Origin: Stomorhina lunata
Lineage: Eukaryota; Arthropoda; Insecta; Diptera; Rhiniidae
Direction of reading: 5' to 3'
Assembly: GCA_933228675.1 (NCBI GenBank)
Contig: OW121740.1
Coordinates: 130,107,799-130,171,798, forward strand
Length of the DNA: 64,000 nucleotides
The translations under genes and the position numbers were made by a program. Shown one piece after another: positions 11,894 to 22,663 of this stretch; position 1 is the first letter of the stretch; the number at the start of each line of letters is the position of its first letter. The notes beneath the pieces were generated by a model that saw nothing but the letters and a program-made list of their open reading frames with translations, was not told the origin of the DNA and made no database searches.

Positions 11894-13183
11894 TTATTCA
11901 AGATTACCTAATGCCTCACCTACTTTAACCTTCTGGCCAGCCTCTATGCTAAAACGAAAATTAGTGGGAGCCTCAAAAAGCAGCACTATAGTACTGCCCA
12001 TATTAAACTGACCCACTAAGTCACCCTTCTTTAACACTGGCTTATTGTCCATCAAAAGTTCATCATAGTCTCGATAAGTTTTTAAATAATTCCAGCGATT
12101 GGTTTTCAATTTTTCATCCATAACAATTTCCATGGAACCGACATTTGTGGCACCGACAGCAGTGTAACTGAAGAAACCGTGTTTCCATTGACCCACATAT
12201 AAAGCACGTTCGTTGAGAACAAATAATCCTGGTAGCCAGTTGGCAATTTTTGGATTAACCGACAATAATTCACCAATAAAATGTCTTCTTAATGTTGGCT
12301 GCCATTCGGCGGGAGAATGAAAACGATGATAGTCTCCGGGAGCTAAGTAAATAACACATTGGTATAGTGTAGTCGAACCATCTTGTTTATGCATAATGTT
12401 ATCAGCATACTCCTCGACATTCTTGTTGTTATTCTCCAGCCATGTAGCGGGTCCCAGAAAATCTTCTATACTATAGTTGACACCTTTAACTTGCTCGATA
12501 AGGGATTTAGAGGCTGTTCCAAAATGTAATATTTTACCATCGGCTGGTGATACCAAACAAGCCTTCATATCAATAGGTCTGACACCATCACGTAGAGGTC
12601 TGGTGAAAAATTGAGAAATACTGTGGTAATATTTGAAATCTGGATGTAAAGCCTCTTCAATATTAACGCCAAACGTTCTGGAATACCAACCGTAAACCAA
12701 GGGTCTTAAATTTTCGGGTATATAACATGCAGCTAACCAACCCCAAGTTCTACTGATCAATCTCAAGGGCAATGAACAGTAAAAAAGGCTCTGAAATTGT
12801 GAAGCTCTCTGTGGCTGATTTTCGCGTTTACACTTCCGCTTATGTAACTGCCATTCCAAAGCAGCGAACACACAAATACTCACAGGAGCTAATTTCATTA
12901 GTAATACAGTCCATTTATACCAAATGTTTAAAGGTGCTTTTCGTAAATTTCCAGAGTTTTTATTTGAATTTATATTTTTAATTAGATTATTAACTTTATA
13001 CTCTGTCGTTTCATTATTATGATTTCTTCCAGCTGTTTTTGTACAAAAGTTTTGACGAAAATACTTTATTGAGGTCCATTTGCCCGTTTGAACTTGGCCA
13101 GCTTGTTGATGGCGCTGGTAAGTCTGCCGTAAATTTGCTCCTTTGATAAGAAAACGACCGCGAGGTAAAAAGTAGGAAACCAT
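11894..13183 (-). CDS. PISD: Phosphatidylserine decarboxylase proenzyme, mitochondrial
   Basis: 429-residue, single-exon enzyme that converts phosphatidylserine to phosphatidylethanolamine at the inner mitochondrial membrane. A basic N-terminus (presequence) is followed by a membrane segment near 89-109 (IWYKWTVLLMKLAPVSICVF). The catalytic body has SPADGKI (212-218, Asp215), APGDYHRFHSP (281-291, the conserved His) and the self-cleavage site MGST at 395-398. In this family the proenzyme cuts itself before the Ser (here Ser397), giving a beta chain and a ~33-residue alpha chain with a pyruvoyl N-terminus. The usual motif is LGST; here the first position is Met, while the Gly-Ser pair is intact, so activity is expected. 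The AATAAA nearest the end overlaps the stop codon. Its nearest upstream gene is Atg6, divergent and 3.9 kb away. Confidence 0.95.
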   Translation of the reverse strand: MVSYFLPRGRFLIKGANLRQTYQRHQQAGQVQTGKWTSIKYFRQNFCTKTAGRNHNNETTEYKVNNLIKNINSNKNSGNLRKAPLNIWYKWTVLLMKLAPVSICVFAALEWQLHKRKCKRENQPQRASQFQSLFYCSLPLRLISRTWGWLAACYIPENLRPLVYGWYSRTFGVNIEEALHPDFKYYHSISQFFTRPLRDGVRPIDMKACLVSPADGKILHFGTASKSLIEQVKGVNYSIEDFLGPATWLENNNKNVEEYADNIMHKQDGSTTLYQCVIYLAPGDYHRFHSPAEWQPTLRRHFIGELLSVNPKIANWLPGLFVLNERALYVGQWKHGFFSYTAVGATNVGSMEIVMDEKLKTNRWNYLKTYRDYDELLMDNKPVLKKGDLVGQFNMGSTIVLLFEAPTNFRFSIEAGQKVKVGEALGNLE

Positions 13184-14036
13184 AATTATTTCTTAATAAC
13201 AACTAACGATAAAATAATTTAAATGTCTCTCATATGATTACGTATTATATTTTTTTGTTCCGAGATTTTATAAGCGCTATCAATCAAAAACGTTCTGTAA
13301 TTATTCTTAGATTGTTCTGCCGAAACAAGAATCACGTCTACTTCGAGCGACTTTATAAAATTCAATGAATATTCTTCTGCTGCCGTTTGTCCAAAAATTG
13401 GGTTAGTTTTCTTTCATTCGTTTGATTATTATGGTATGATTTTTTCCGCTTTTTTCAATAAAAGTTTTTGTTGTAATTTTAAGTAGTGGTAATCATCTTA
13501 TCACCAAATTTTTATAATTTATTTCATTTTTGTTTTGGTTCCCCTCTTCTTTACTTTTATAAATGTTAGTCAAGGTTGCCGTTCTTATGCAATATTATAA
13601 AACATTTTTTATAGTTAAGAGTTGCCATTTGTCAGAGCTGTAAATAAATTATTAAATAAATATGTTACCCTCAATTAAAATTTTCCTTTTTTGCAATTCT
13701 TTCTATTTGGAGCTTTATTAATATTTTTATGAAATTCTCTCTAAAGCAAATATGTACACACAAAAATAAAATAAACAAAAAAAGTTCACATATGTATAAA
13801 AGAGTAACAGCAGGGTTGTAAGAAAGTGGTATTTTTAGCATGTGCTCGTCGAGTGAGTATAGAAAATATAACATATTCCCATGTTTTTGATGCAACATGT
13901 TATGAAAAGAATAAATGTTAAAAAGGATGCACGTTTTTTTTAAAGAACAAAGATTTTTACAATGTTACATGGGTGTAACGTTTTTGTTAGAAAAGAAATT
14001 ACCATTAGTTAACTGAAATGACGTAGATGATGTAGC
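13184..14036. other. Upstream flank of PISD, no gene seen
   Basis: The first few hundred bases should contain the PISD promoter and 5' UTR. The rest is AT-rich DNA with no supported feature. Confidence 0.35.
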
Positions 14037-15740
14037 CCTCAGTGCAACATATAGTGACCTATTCAAAATAATAAAGAAGTCTGCAAGAAGGGACAAGATA
14101 ATGTGGAAAGACGAGCAAGCGAGCCAATCTGAATCAGCTGCAAGCAAAGGCGATATGAAGACCCTGTATAACATATCAAGGGCGTTGTGTGCCAAACCTA
14201 CTTACATTAACAAGTCCATCTTGAGTAGTAGTGACACACTCCTTTCAACTACGGATGAACAACTAATACGCTGGATGGAGCACTTTAAGTCAACACTTAA
14301 CAACCCAATTGGTTTAACACCACTGGCTGAAGTGCATGATGAAAAAAATCATGACAGTATATTCAGAGGAATTTCTGACAGTCCGCCATCAATACAAGAA
14401 GTGAAGAACTCTATTAAAATCCTTAAAGCAACAAGGCCCCGGGCAATGACAATATTTCAGCGGAGATGCTTTTATGTGATATTGACGGATCGTCGAGATT
14501 GTGGCACCCATTTGTGCGTAAAATATGGGAAGAAGAAACTCTGCCAACCTCTTGGAATGAAGGTATACTAGTCAAAATACCAAAAAAGGGTGACCTCAAA
14601 GACTGCAATAACACTTCTCCCAATACCGAACAAAATACTAAGTCGTGTTATTTTGAACAGAATATCCGACGCAGTTTCCTCTACACTCCGCGAAAATCAG
14701 TTTGGGTTTAGAGAAAACCGTTCTTGTGTTGATCTAATCTACACAGTAAGAATAGTATTAGAGCAATGTAATGAATTTCGCACTCCCATTTACCTAGCGT
14801 TTATCGACTTTATGAAGACCTTCGACAGTGTCAATAGAAGCTATCTATGTAGAATTTTAGAAAATCGTAGCATGCCGACGAAAATTATCAACTTAATCCA
14901 GGCAATGTACGTTGATTTTTAATGTCGAGTCCTACACAAGGGTAAACTATCAGATCCGTTAGATGTTACTACTGGAGTAAGGCAAGCATGTATATTACCA
15001 CCTATACTTTTTATCATCGTCATCGACAGCATAATGCGCATAGCTCTAAATGGTAGACACGGTATCCAATGGACACCCTTTAAACAACTTGATTACTTGG
15101 CGCAAACTCGTTGACACACATCAATGTGGATAACAAGGTTATTGGACGTGTAGAAGTTTAGTAACTACAAAAGGTGGCGCAGATGGGGATATTAAAAAAA
15201 TCTGTATTCGGCATTCTTCGAGCTATTGGAAATCTCGGCAAATATCAACAACAACTAAGTTACGAATATACAACTCGAATGTCAAGTCCATCCTGTATTA
15301 CGGCTACGAAACATGGAAAAGCACAAATGCCATCGATAAACGACTGCAAACCTTTACAAACAAATGCTTAAGGCAAATTCTTAATATATGGTGGCCGAGT
15401 CGCATAAGAAATTAAGATCTACTTTATGCGACAAACCAAATCCCTGCTTCCACAAAGGTATGTCAACGGAAATGGCGGTGGATAGGCCACACACTTCGAA
15501 GGCCAAATACCAACATTGCTCGGCAAGCGCTTCTTTGGAATCCACAAGGAAGCGGCCGTCGTGTTGGTGCACCTGCTAGAACGTGGAGAAGGTCAATTGA
15601 TGCGAAGTTACAAGCAGCAAACTATTAATGGAATGATGTATGCCTAACATCTCGCACTAGAGTCCGATATAAAAGGATGATTGAGGCCCTATGCTTCACT
15701 GGGAGTTGTTATCCTTGAAGAAGAACTGAAATAAAAGGAA
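14037..15740 (+). mobile_element. Dead LINE (non-LTR retrotransposon), 5'-truncated
   Basis: Reading across frames gives an ordered LINE polyprotein: LIRWMEHFKSTLNN (about 14270), LPTSWNEGILVKIPKKGDL (14540-14600), ITLLPIPNKILSRVILNRI (14605-14665), NQFGFRENRSC (14695), YLAFIDFMKTFDSVNRS (14790-14840) and then GVRQAC..PPILF (14970-15010). The expected FADD box near 15080 is missing, replaced by a short deletion and stops. The C-terminal tail KWRWIGHTLRR / TWRRSIDAKLQAANY runs to about 15630. Several frameshifts and stops make it non-functional. It belongs to a LINE clade whose RT starts with the KKGDL..CNN signature; I do not assign the clade. Confidence 0.85.
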
Positions 15741-17064
15741 AATTTTTAAATTCAATCCGAAATCTCGAGCAAAATCTCGTTCTAGATTTTGAGGTAATGT
15801 AAATTCCTTATTAAATTTCAGTAGCTTAATTAAAAAGTATCAAACCTTCACTCGGAGACCCGATTAAAATATCGCTGGCTTAACATGCAAAAGCAATGAG
15901 TCCACTTGTTTAAAAATCGAGATTTTAATCCAGTAATAAAAATACATCGATTACAATGAAAAAAAAAACTAATTTGTCTCGTTTTTTGTTTCTGTCTAAT
16001 TTTTCACAAGAAAAAATTGTAACTCCATATTAAAAGTACAGTTTAATAATGTACTTAAAGAATAGAGTAACTGTTTTATAATAATTATTGTAGCTGAAAT
16101 ATTTTTCAATATCAACATGTCAGTAATGTAACGATGGTACAACTTAATAATGTTAATGTTTAAGTCCAATTTAATAAATTACATTTATTTGTTTCGTTAG
16201 GTGTATTTACTCCTTAGGGCTTAAATGTACTACCCTCTTTTATCACCTTTGGGTGTTTTGATGGGAAGACTTAAGTTCTAACGAGTAATCTAACGGTTTT
16301 TTATTAGTTATAGTTGTCTTCAACTATTTTTTAATTACTTGTTGAGTGACCGCCATTACCGCCACATCTCGCAGCCAAAATATAAAAACCTTTATATTTA
16401 ACATTTATATCAAAGGTAAATAAAATTGAAGATTTTTATATCTGTTTAAAAACAATCTTTTTAATTGTGTTTTATTTTTGTATTTCCACGCAAACAGTTA
16501 ATTTTCATAGTTATTAACATTTTTTAATATTTGCTTTATTTTCTACTTGTAAGTAAAATTATACTTTGAAATATTGTTTTTTTCTTTTAACTACAACTTT
16601 GGAACTCAATTCGTCGATAGCGATTAAGAAATTAAGCCAGACAACGCGTGGGAATCATAATTCGTAGAGAAAAAGATATATAGTAAAAAATAATTGATCA
16701 TTTTAAGGTCGAAAAGTTTAATTTCGTTGACTATTGTTATATAGCAACAGATTAATCTAGAGTAACACATTAAACATCTTTTTGTCGCGCAAAAACTCTA
16801 CTTTACTTAGTCCTGAGGATTTCTGGACTCATCCAGTGAAAGTAAAACAAATTCCCAAATCTATCCTCTATAAAAGCTCCATTACATTGACTACTTAAAG
16901 TTCGGGTATCCGAATATAATTTAAAAATCATCACTAATTTAATGACAATATTTGTTAAACATCAGCTGAGTGATAATAGAAAACATCAAAAGAAAACACA
17001 AAACAATTGTAAACTACGGAATTTTATTTTGGAATTTTATGAAACATATAATAAACACAACGAA
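15741..17064. other. Intergenic; contains a repeat related to the one interrupted at 46.6 kb
   Basis: AT-rich region upstream of Atg6. Positions about 16420-16500 (TAAATAAAATTGAAGATTT ... TATTTCCACGCAAACA) match the sequence on both sides of the 1107-bp P-like element near 46.6 kb, so this is a related copy without that insertion. The last part should hold the Atg6 promoter and 5' UTR. An upstream in-frame Met at 16942 is not used in my model. Confidence 0.5.
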
Positions 17065-18471
17065 ATGAGTGCGGCAGAAGTTGAAAAGGTTCCAGTTTCC
17101 TTTGCCTGTCAAAGATGTCTACAGCCCATAGTCTTAGATGAAAATCTTGACCATATAAGTGTCCATGCAATGGCCGAATTATCGTGTAAGTTTCTTCATG
17201 AAAAAAATCAATGATTCACAACAATGGAAAATATTTATTTTATTGTAATTTTTACTAGTACCCATATATGCCAGTAATGTGAATACAATTGATACCCAAG
17301 ATTCGAGTGGATTTGATCATTTTGTACCTCCATATCGTCTAACTGACTCTATTAATGGTACAGGCTTTATGTTGGTCTCCGATGGTCGCGATAATAAGAA
17401 ATGGAGTGCTGATTTTAAATTAAAAGCTGAGTTATTTGATTGTTTATCTTCGAATTCGGAAATCGATCATCCCTTGTGTACAGAGTGTGCCGATTCTATG
17501 CTAGAGATAATGGATCGTGAATTAAAAATTGCTGAGGATGAGTGGTGTGATTATAAAAATTATTTGAAACAATTGGAGCAACAAAAAGAATGTCCAAATG
17601 TTTCCGAATTAGAAAAGGAATTGTCCGAATTGAAAGAGAGTGAAGAGAAACTTTTGGGTGAACTGGGTAAGCTGAAAGATGAGGAACAATCTCTTAATAA
17701 AGCCATAGAAAATGAAGAATTAGAAAAACAAAAATTGCAAGAACAGGAAGCCAGTTACTGGCGTGAATATACAAAGCATCGCAGGGAACTTATGCTGACT
17801 GAAGATGACAAACGTAGCCTAGAGTGTCAAATTGCCTATGCCGAACAGCAATTGGAAAAACTTAAAGATGCCAATATCTTTAATATCACATTTCACATCT
17901 GGCATGCTGGACATTTCGGCACAATTAATAATTTTCGCCTAGGTCGCTTGCCTTTAGTTTCAGTGGATTGGTCGGAAATTAATGCTGCTTGGGGGCAAAC
18001 TGTGTTATTACTTTGTGCTTTGGCGCGAAAAATAGGTCTTTCCTTTGAAAGATATAAAATTGTGCCATTTGGTAATCACTCATATGTAGAAGTATTGGGT
18101 GAAAATCGTGAACTGCCTCTGTATGGCACAGGGGGTTTTAAATTCTTTTGGGATACCAAGTTTGATGCTGCGATGGTTGCATTTCTGGATTGCCTAACAC
18201 AATTCCAACAAGAAGTGGAAAAACGTGATCCAGAATTTTTGCTACCCTATAAAATGGAAAAGGGGAAAATTATAGATCCCTCTACAGGACATTCCTATTC
18301 AATAAAGTAAGTTTTCAACGTAAACATTTAAATGTTGTCATATAACCCATATTTCATTGCAGAATTCAATTTAACTCCGAGGAACAATGGACCAAGGCTT
18401 TGAAGTTCATGCTTACAAATTTGAAATGGGGACTAGCTTGGGTATCATCACAATTTGCAAATAATCAATAA
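17065..18471 (+). CDS. Atg6: Beclin 1 / Atg6, autophagy and PI3K complex subunit
   Basis: Three coding exons, 17065-17185, 17259-18306 and 18363-18471, joined at GTAAGT donors and AG acceptors, give 425 residues (Drosophila Atg6 is about 422). Beclin 1 is the scaffold of the class III PI3-kinase (Vps34) complexes in autophagy and endosome sorting. Seen in order: the N-terminal CxxC (ACQRC), the BH3-equivalent region ([10 protein letters not shown]) followed by a second CxxC (CTEC), a long coiled coil (roughly residues 140-240), and the C-terminal evolutionarily conserved (BARA) domain with [15 protein letters not shown] and [22 protein letters not shown]. The start [16 protein letters not shown] was chosen because it matches the family start; the longer frame from 16942 adds unrelated residues. 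It converges with SDE2, with 80 bp between the stops. Confidence 0.97.
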
Positions 18472-18508
18472 TAACTTTATTTTGATAGAACGTACAATTT
18501 TTGTATAT

Positions 18509-18514
18509 TTTATT
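18509..18514 (-). terminator. Poly(A) signal of the SDE2 gene
   Basis: AATAAA on the minus strand, 38 bp past the SDE2 stop and within the 80-bp gap to the Atg6 stop, so the two 3' UTRs probably overlap. Confidence 0.55.
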
Positions 18515-18551
18515 TGTTAGTTGCAAACTTAGTAAATAGATAAGATAGAAT

Positions 18552-19417
18552 TTAAGCTTCTAATTGTCTTCTCATTTCTTGTTTACTGGAGTTAGAACTG
18601 CAAGCCGAATCTATGGAATCTTTATTTTTATCAGATAATTTAGGGGTGTGTGAATCTTCGGAATCATTGTCTTCACTTTTTTTAATTGAACTTTCTGAAG
18701 AATTAGTGTCCTCATCGGAGTCACTATCATCACCCGAAGAAATATCTTCATCTAACCACAAAGCTGGTTTCTTCTTTTTAGTTTGAATACTTTTTTGAGA
18801 ACTAACAGCTACCTGCTTACGTTTTAAATCATTTGTACTTGAAGTGCCAGCTTTTTTGAAGCCTTCCTCTACAGCATCACATACTTTCTCCGTAAGTTTC
18901 GATCTGGCTTCTTCATACTCCTCGTCTTTGAATTCGTGCTTGGGTACGGCTAGCAACTTTTCAATTTTACGTTTCTTTCTTTCCTCTGCCTCGCGTTCAC
19001 GTTCACCTTGCTTTTCTAGCCAGGCCTTTAAACGCTTCTCTTCATTAATATCTCTTAAACGTCGGCCACTTAAGTCTCTACAGGCTTCACGATTAGTAGT
19101 TTTTTCTATTTGTGCTCCAATAGCCCTAAGCATAGATCCAAAACCACCTTTACCTCCTAAAAGGCACAAACGAACGTAAATAGGAGACTCCTGTGCCAAG
19201 ACTTCATTTAAACGTTTTCCATTCTGCTCTAGATAAAAATCCTTTGCCGTCAAATTCTGTAAACAAAAAAAAAACAAGTGTACGGAACTTTATTTTATAA
19301 ATGTATCTCTTTATATTTCAATATTACCGTTGTTTCTGCAACATATTGTGTTATTTCCTCAATATTTTGAATTGAAATTTCTTCGTGGTTTGTTTTATTT
19401 AGGAAAATTTTTACCAT
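18552..19417 (-). CDS. Sde2: SDE2 homologue (replication stress / spliceosome factor)
   Basis: Two exons on the minus strand, 19417-19328 and 19256-18552, give 264 residues. The 71-bp intron accounts for the apparent MFFFCLQ start in the second exon. SDE2 is made as a ubiquitin-fold precursor that is cut after a di-glycine; the C-terminal part then acts in pre-mRNA splicing and, in vertebrates, in PCNA-linked replication stress. Seen: the N-terminal ubiquitin-like part (residues 1-65) ending in LLGG, then Lys66 and the family signature KGGFGSMLRAIGAQIEKTT and CRDLSGRRLRDIN. A charged helix rich in Glu/Arg/Lys follows, then a Ser/Asp/Glu-rich tail. It is shorter than human SDE2 (about 450) and lacks a recognisable C-terminal SAP domain. 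It is divergent from Rrp36. Confidence 0.93.
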
Positions 19418-19554
19418 TTTGATGAAATTGTATTTTTTTTGCGTATTTTACAATTCCTCTTTGTTTTCCATTTTGATATCACCAGTAATATCAATTCACC
19501 GATTTTTTTTTAATCAGGCGATTTTTAAATTTTAGCGAGAACATGTACATTGCA

Positions 19555-19815
19555 TTGCTGCCACATTAAGTTTTCCTTTCATGATTTTTACACACATATC
19601 TTGTTGAAATGTGTTATAATTGACAGCTGTGACGTAGGGTGCACGCAAATTATAAGCAATTTTAAAAAACTCTGACAAAACTGAAATTCAAACAATTTTT
19701 GTTTGATATATAAGAAAAATGGAATGAAAACTGAAAAGAAAATGTTCGTGTGTGAACGTTCAGAAGAAGTTTGAGGAAAATCAAGTAAACCCGACCTGTG
19801 TGAAACGGCACTCAG
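19555..19815. repeat. MITE-like repeat between the SDE2 and Rrp36 starts
   Basis: About 260 bp. The left part (AAGTTTTCCTTTC ... TTGACAGCTGTGACGTAGG) matches 22165-22266 in the same orientation. The right part is the reverse complement of 21893-22000 (GTGCCGTTTCACAC ... TTCACACACRAACATTTTCTT). The outward ends are thus inverted relative to each other, as in a MITE. It sits inside the 507-bp gap between two divergent genes. Confidence 0.7.
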
Positions 19816-19923
19816 GCAACACTGCCAATACTAATGTCAAATGTTTTTTTTTATATAAACAAAAAACGTAAACAAAACACGTGAATTTCTTCAAAATACA
19901 TTAATTCCTAAATATCCATAAAA

Positions 19924-20801
19924 ATGAGCTCTTCCGATGAATCCCATAGCTCCTCGGAGGAAGAAGAAATTCCAGATGTACAGAGAGTAAGTTTTAAATG
20001 ATACTTTAACTAAATCTTTCCAAAAGTAAAATACATAAATGTACAAACTTATTTTACCAGAATGAAATTCGTGACGATTTAAAATCCATGACATTTGAGG
20101 AAATTATGAAACTAAAAGAAGAACTTGGAGCTAAGGTCTACAAGGAAGCCGTCTTGGGTGTAAATACGACAACTAAAACGAAAAAAAGTAGCAAAGATTT
20201 TAAACGCTTAAATAAAAACCGGCCACGCGAACAGAGCTCTAAAAGACAAGTTCCCTTCTTAGGAGTAGAAATGCGCAGCAAACGTAAAAAAGAAGAAAAT
20301 AACATACGGGATCCTAGATTTGATGAACGTGCTGGAGAATATGATTCAAAAAAATTTAAGGAAAATTATAAATTTGTCAGTGATATAAGAGAAAAAGAAG
20401 TCCATCACTTAAAGAGACAACTAAATCGGGTAGCTGATGAAGAAGAAAAGTTGGAACTGAAGAAAACTATGCAAAGATTGATTAACAAAAATGTGGAAGA
20501 AAAGAAATGGCACAAAAAGCAAGAGCTTATTAAAGAAGAACAAAGTGAAATTCAGAAAGCTGTAGCGGAAGGCAAGCAGCCTCATTACATGACCAAAAGT
20601 TAGTTTTAATTAAAAAAAAAATATATATAAAAAGTTTATTATATTTCATTCATATTTCTTAATATTTCAGAGGAAAGAAGAACCAAGGAATTAGTTGCTC
20701 AATTTGAGGATCTAAAGCAAACTGGAAAACTCAATAAACATTTAGAGAAACGTCGTAAAAAGAATGTGGCCAAGGATCGCAAAAGAATTGGTTTCGATTA
20801 G
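19924..20801 (+). CDS. Rrp36: Ribosomal RNA processing protein 36 (Rrp36) homologue
   Basis: Three exons, 19924-19986, 20061-20598 and 20671-20801, give 243 residues. Rrp36 is a nucleolar component of the small-subunit processome needed for early pre-rRNA cleavages. An acidic Ser/Glu-rich start (residues 1-21) is followed by the conserved SMTFEEIMKLKEELGAKVYKE, then VPFLGVEMRSKRK, the core IRDPRFDERAGEYD, KKFKENYKFVSDIREKE, and a long charged helix ending KRRKKNVAKDRKRIGFD. The order and spacing fit the family (DUF947). The first exon is only 63 bp and was placed from a GTAAGT donor and an AATGAAATTCG acceptor in phase. It converges with mRpL11, with 77 bp between the stops, and a poly(A) signal lies 23 bp past its stop. 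Confidence 0.94.
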
Positions 20802-20823
20802 ATTGTATTCAATTCATTTTTGT

Positions 20824-20829
20824 AATAAA
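20824..20829 (+). terminator. Poly(A) signal of Rrp36
   Basis: AATAAA 23 bp after the stop, in the 77-bp gap between the convergent Rrp36 and mRpL11 genes. Confidence 0.6.
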
Positions 20830-20878
20830 TTGTATATTTTAAACATTAACTTAACATTATTAACAATTAATTTCAAGC

Positions 20879-21663
20879 TTAACCAGTACGCAACATCTTG
20901 GCTTCACGTTTTTCTTGTAGTTCACGCCTTTGGGCTTCAACAATAGCTCGCCTCTCTTCTAGAAAGACTGCATATTCCTCAGCTTTTAATTCTCGTACAA
21001 TCTGTATGCCACAAGTGCGAGCAATGCCCACTAACATTTCACACATTTGCTAGAGAAATTGAAATATAAATTTAAACAAATATTCAGAATTTATGTACAT
21101 TTATGCAAGAAAAAAATATTTAATATTAATATTTGTTTCATGCATTTATGTATTTATATTAAAACTGATTACTTACTTGCATTGTTAGTAAAGCATTTGG
21201 GGGGTCCTGCATTTTTATTGCCGCAATTTCATATAAATGTTTCAATGTAATTTTGCCCGCTATTTCTTTACCGGGATTCATAGCTCCTCTTTGTAGGCCA
21301 GCAGCCTGTTTAAGTAGAAATGTTGCTGGTGGTGAGTGTATGGACAAATTGTAGCTGCGATCACTGTTAACTGTTATGCGACAGGGTAAAGGTATTCCCT
21401 CCTTCATTTCGGCAGTTCTTGTATTAAAATCTTTGCAAAACGCAGCAATATTAATGGCACGCTGAAAAATACATTGTTATCCACTTAATAATTATGTATT
21501 ACATGAAAACTACAGTATATTAGTATACCTGACCCAACATGGGACCCAAAGGAGGACCGGCCGCTGCCATGCCAGCGGGTATATTTGTTTTAAGTTTTGT
21601 TGTATGAGTGACTTTTTCCATGGTCTTCTTCATGGTTTTCAATTTCCCTGCTGCTTTAGACAT
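20879..21663 (-). CDS. mRpL11: Mitochondrial ribosomal protein L11 (uL11m)
   Basis: Three exons on the minus strand, 21663-21529, 21461-21177 and 21049-20879 (45, 95 and 56 codons), give 196 residues, the same as Drosophila mRpL11. L11 forms the stalk base of the large mitochondrial ribosomal subunit, where it binds rRNA and helps recruit translation factors. The N-terminal domain shows the diagnostic IPAGMAAAGPPLGPMLGQ and RAINIAAFCKDFN; the C-terminal domain shows KITLKHLYEIAAIKMQDPP and a conserved end, MVGIARTCGIQIV-like (here VGIARTCGIQIV). A basic C-terminal tail follows. All splice sites are GT..AG and all junctions keep frame. An N-terminal basic, Lys-rich leader (residues 1-22) is the probable mitochondrial import signal. 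Confidence 0.96.
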
Positions 21664-21879
21664 GTTTATTGTCACAATTTTTATTTAAAATCACAAAAAA
21701 ATGTTAAATTAAGTATGGTTATGCAAAAAATATATTAAGATTGATTCTTTGTGAGTGTTGGTGTCAAAATTAAAACAGCTGTTGAAAAGAGTATAGAGAT
21801 GCCACCTCTAATACTCAAGTTTTGTCGAATATATTATGTTAAGTGTTGTCTACAACAACATTAACATTTATTCTAGTGT

Positions 21880-22500
21880 TACAGTGATTGTGCCGTTTCA
21901 CACGAATCAAGTTTACTTAATCAGTTTTTCTTTAAATTTCTTTTGAACCTGAATTCATGTTCACACACAAACATTTTCTTCATCAGTTTTCACTTTATCT
22001 TCCTTAAATTTCATAGAAATTTTCAAAATTTTCGTACGGTCAGTTTCGCTCAATTTTAATTCTGTCAGTTTTTTCTTATAGAAATTCAAGACTTGAAAAG
22101 CCAAACCTGACTTATGCAAAAGTAGACTTTTTGTGCTTATGGATATGGTTAACCCTGAAGCCACACGATCAAGTTTTCCTTTCAAGATTTTCAGACACAC
22201 TGATTGTTTAAATTTATAAAAATTGACAGTTGTGACGTAGGCTGTGCGCAACTTGAAAGCAATTTTGTTTTCAAGATGCAATTCTTCAATGGCGGCAAAG
22301 TATTTGTAGAAATAAAACAAAAAGTAGTTTGAAAGTATTGTAATCAGCTGTTTTCTTAAACGTAAATTGAAACACTTTCTTAAAAGAAAAATTGAAAACA
22401 AGTCCGTTTCAATTTTAAAAAGTATGAGTGTGTTGGTAAAATGTGGGAATGTATTAAAAATTTAAAGGCAAAACTTGATCGTGTAACTCCCAGTTACATA
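21880..22500. repeat. MITE-like repeat upstream of mRpL11
   Basis: About 600 bp with inverted ends: left GCCGTTTCACACGAATCAAG and right, read on the minus strand, GGAGTTACACGATCAAGTTT. A third ACACGATCAAGTTTTCC lies inside at about 22163. Parts recur at 19.56-19.81 kb and at 6.6-6.7 / 7.47-7.6 kb (GGTCAG..TCAATTTTAATTCTGTCAG). The long minus-strand open frame here (21961-22401) follows the repeat and has no protein family resemblance. Confidence 0.65.
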
Positions 22501-22614
22501 CATACTTCAATATCACGTTATGTCAGCTTTTAATGTTTATTGTTCTTGTAGGTTTAAGAATTAGTACTGAAATTTCCATTTTACAATTATGTAATACATA
22601 AAGTACTAAAATAT

Positions 22615-22620
22615 GTTTTT

Positions 22621-22663
<43 letters not shown>

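Noticed and set aside
14101..14571. Host gene at 14.1-14.6 kb
   Set aside because: The translation belongs to the LINE polyprotein (WMEHFKSTLN and later RT blocks in order) and is frameshifted.
16942..17064. Upstream in-frame Met of Atg6
   Set aside because: The added 41 residues do not resemble the Beclin N-terminus, and the Met at 17065 matches the conserved start.
21961..22401. 146-codon open frame on the minus strand
   Set aside because: It coincides with the MITE-like repeat, has no family resemblance, and parallel frames in the related copies are broken.
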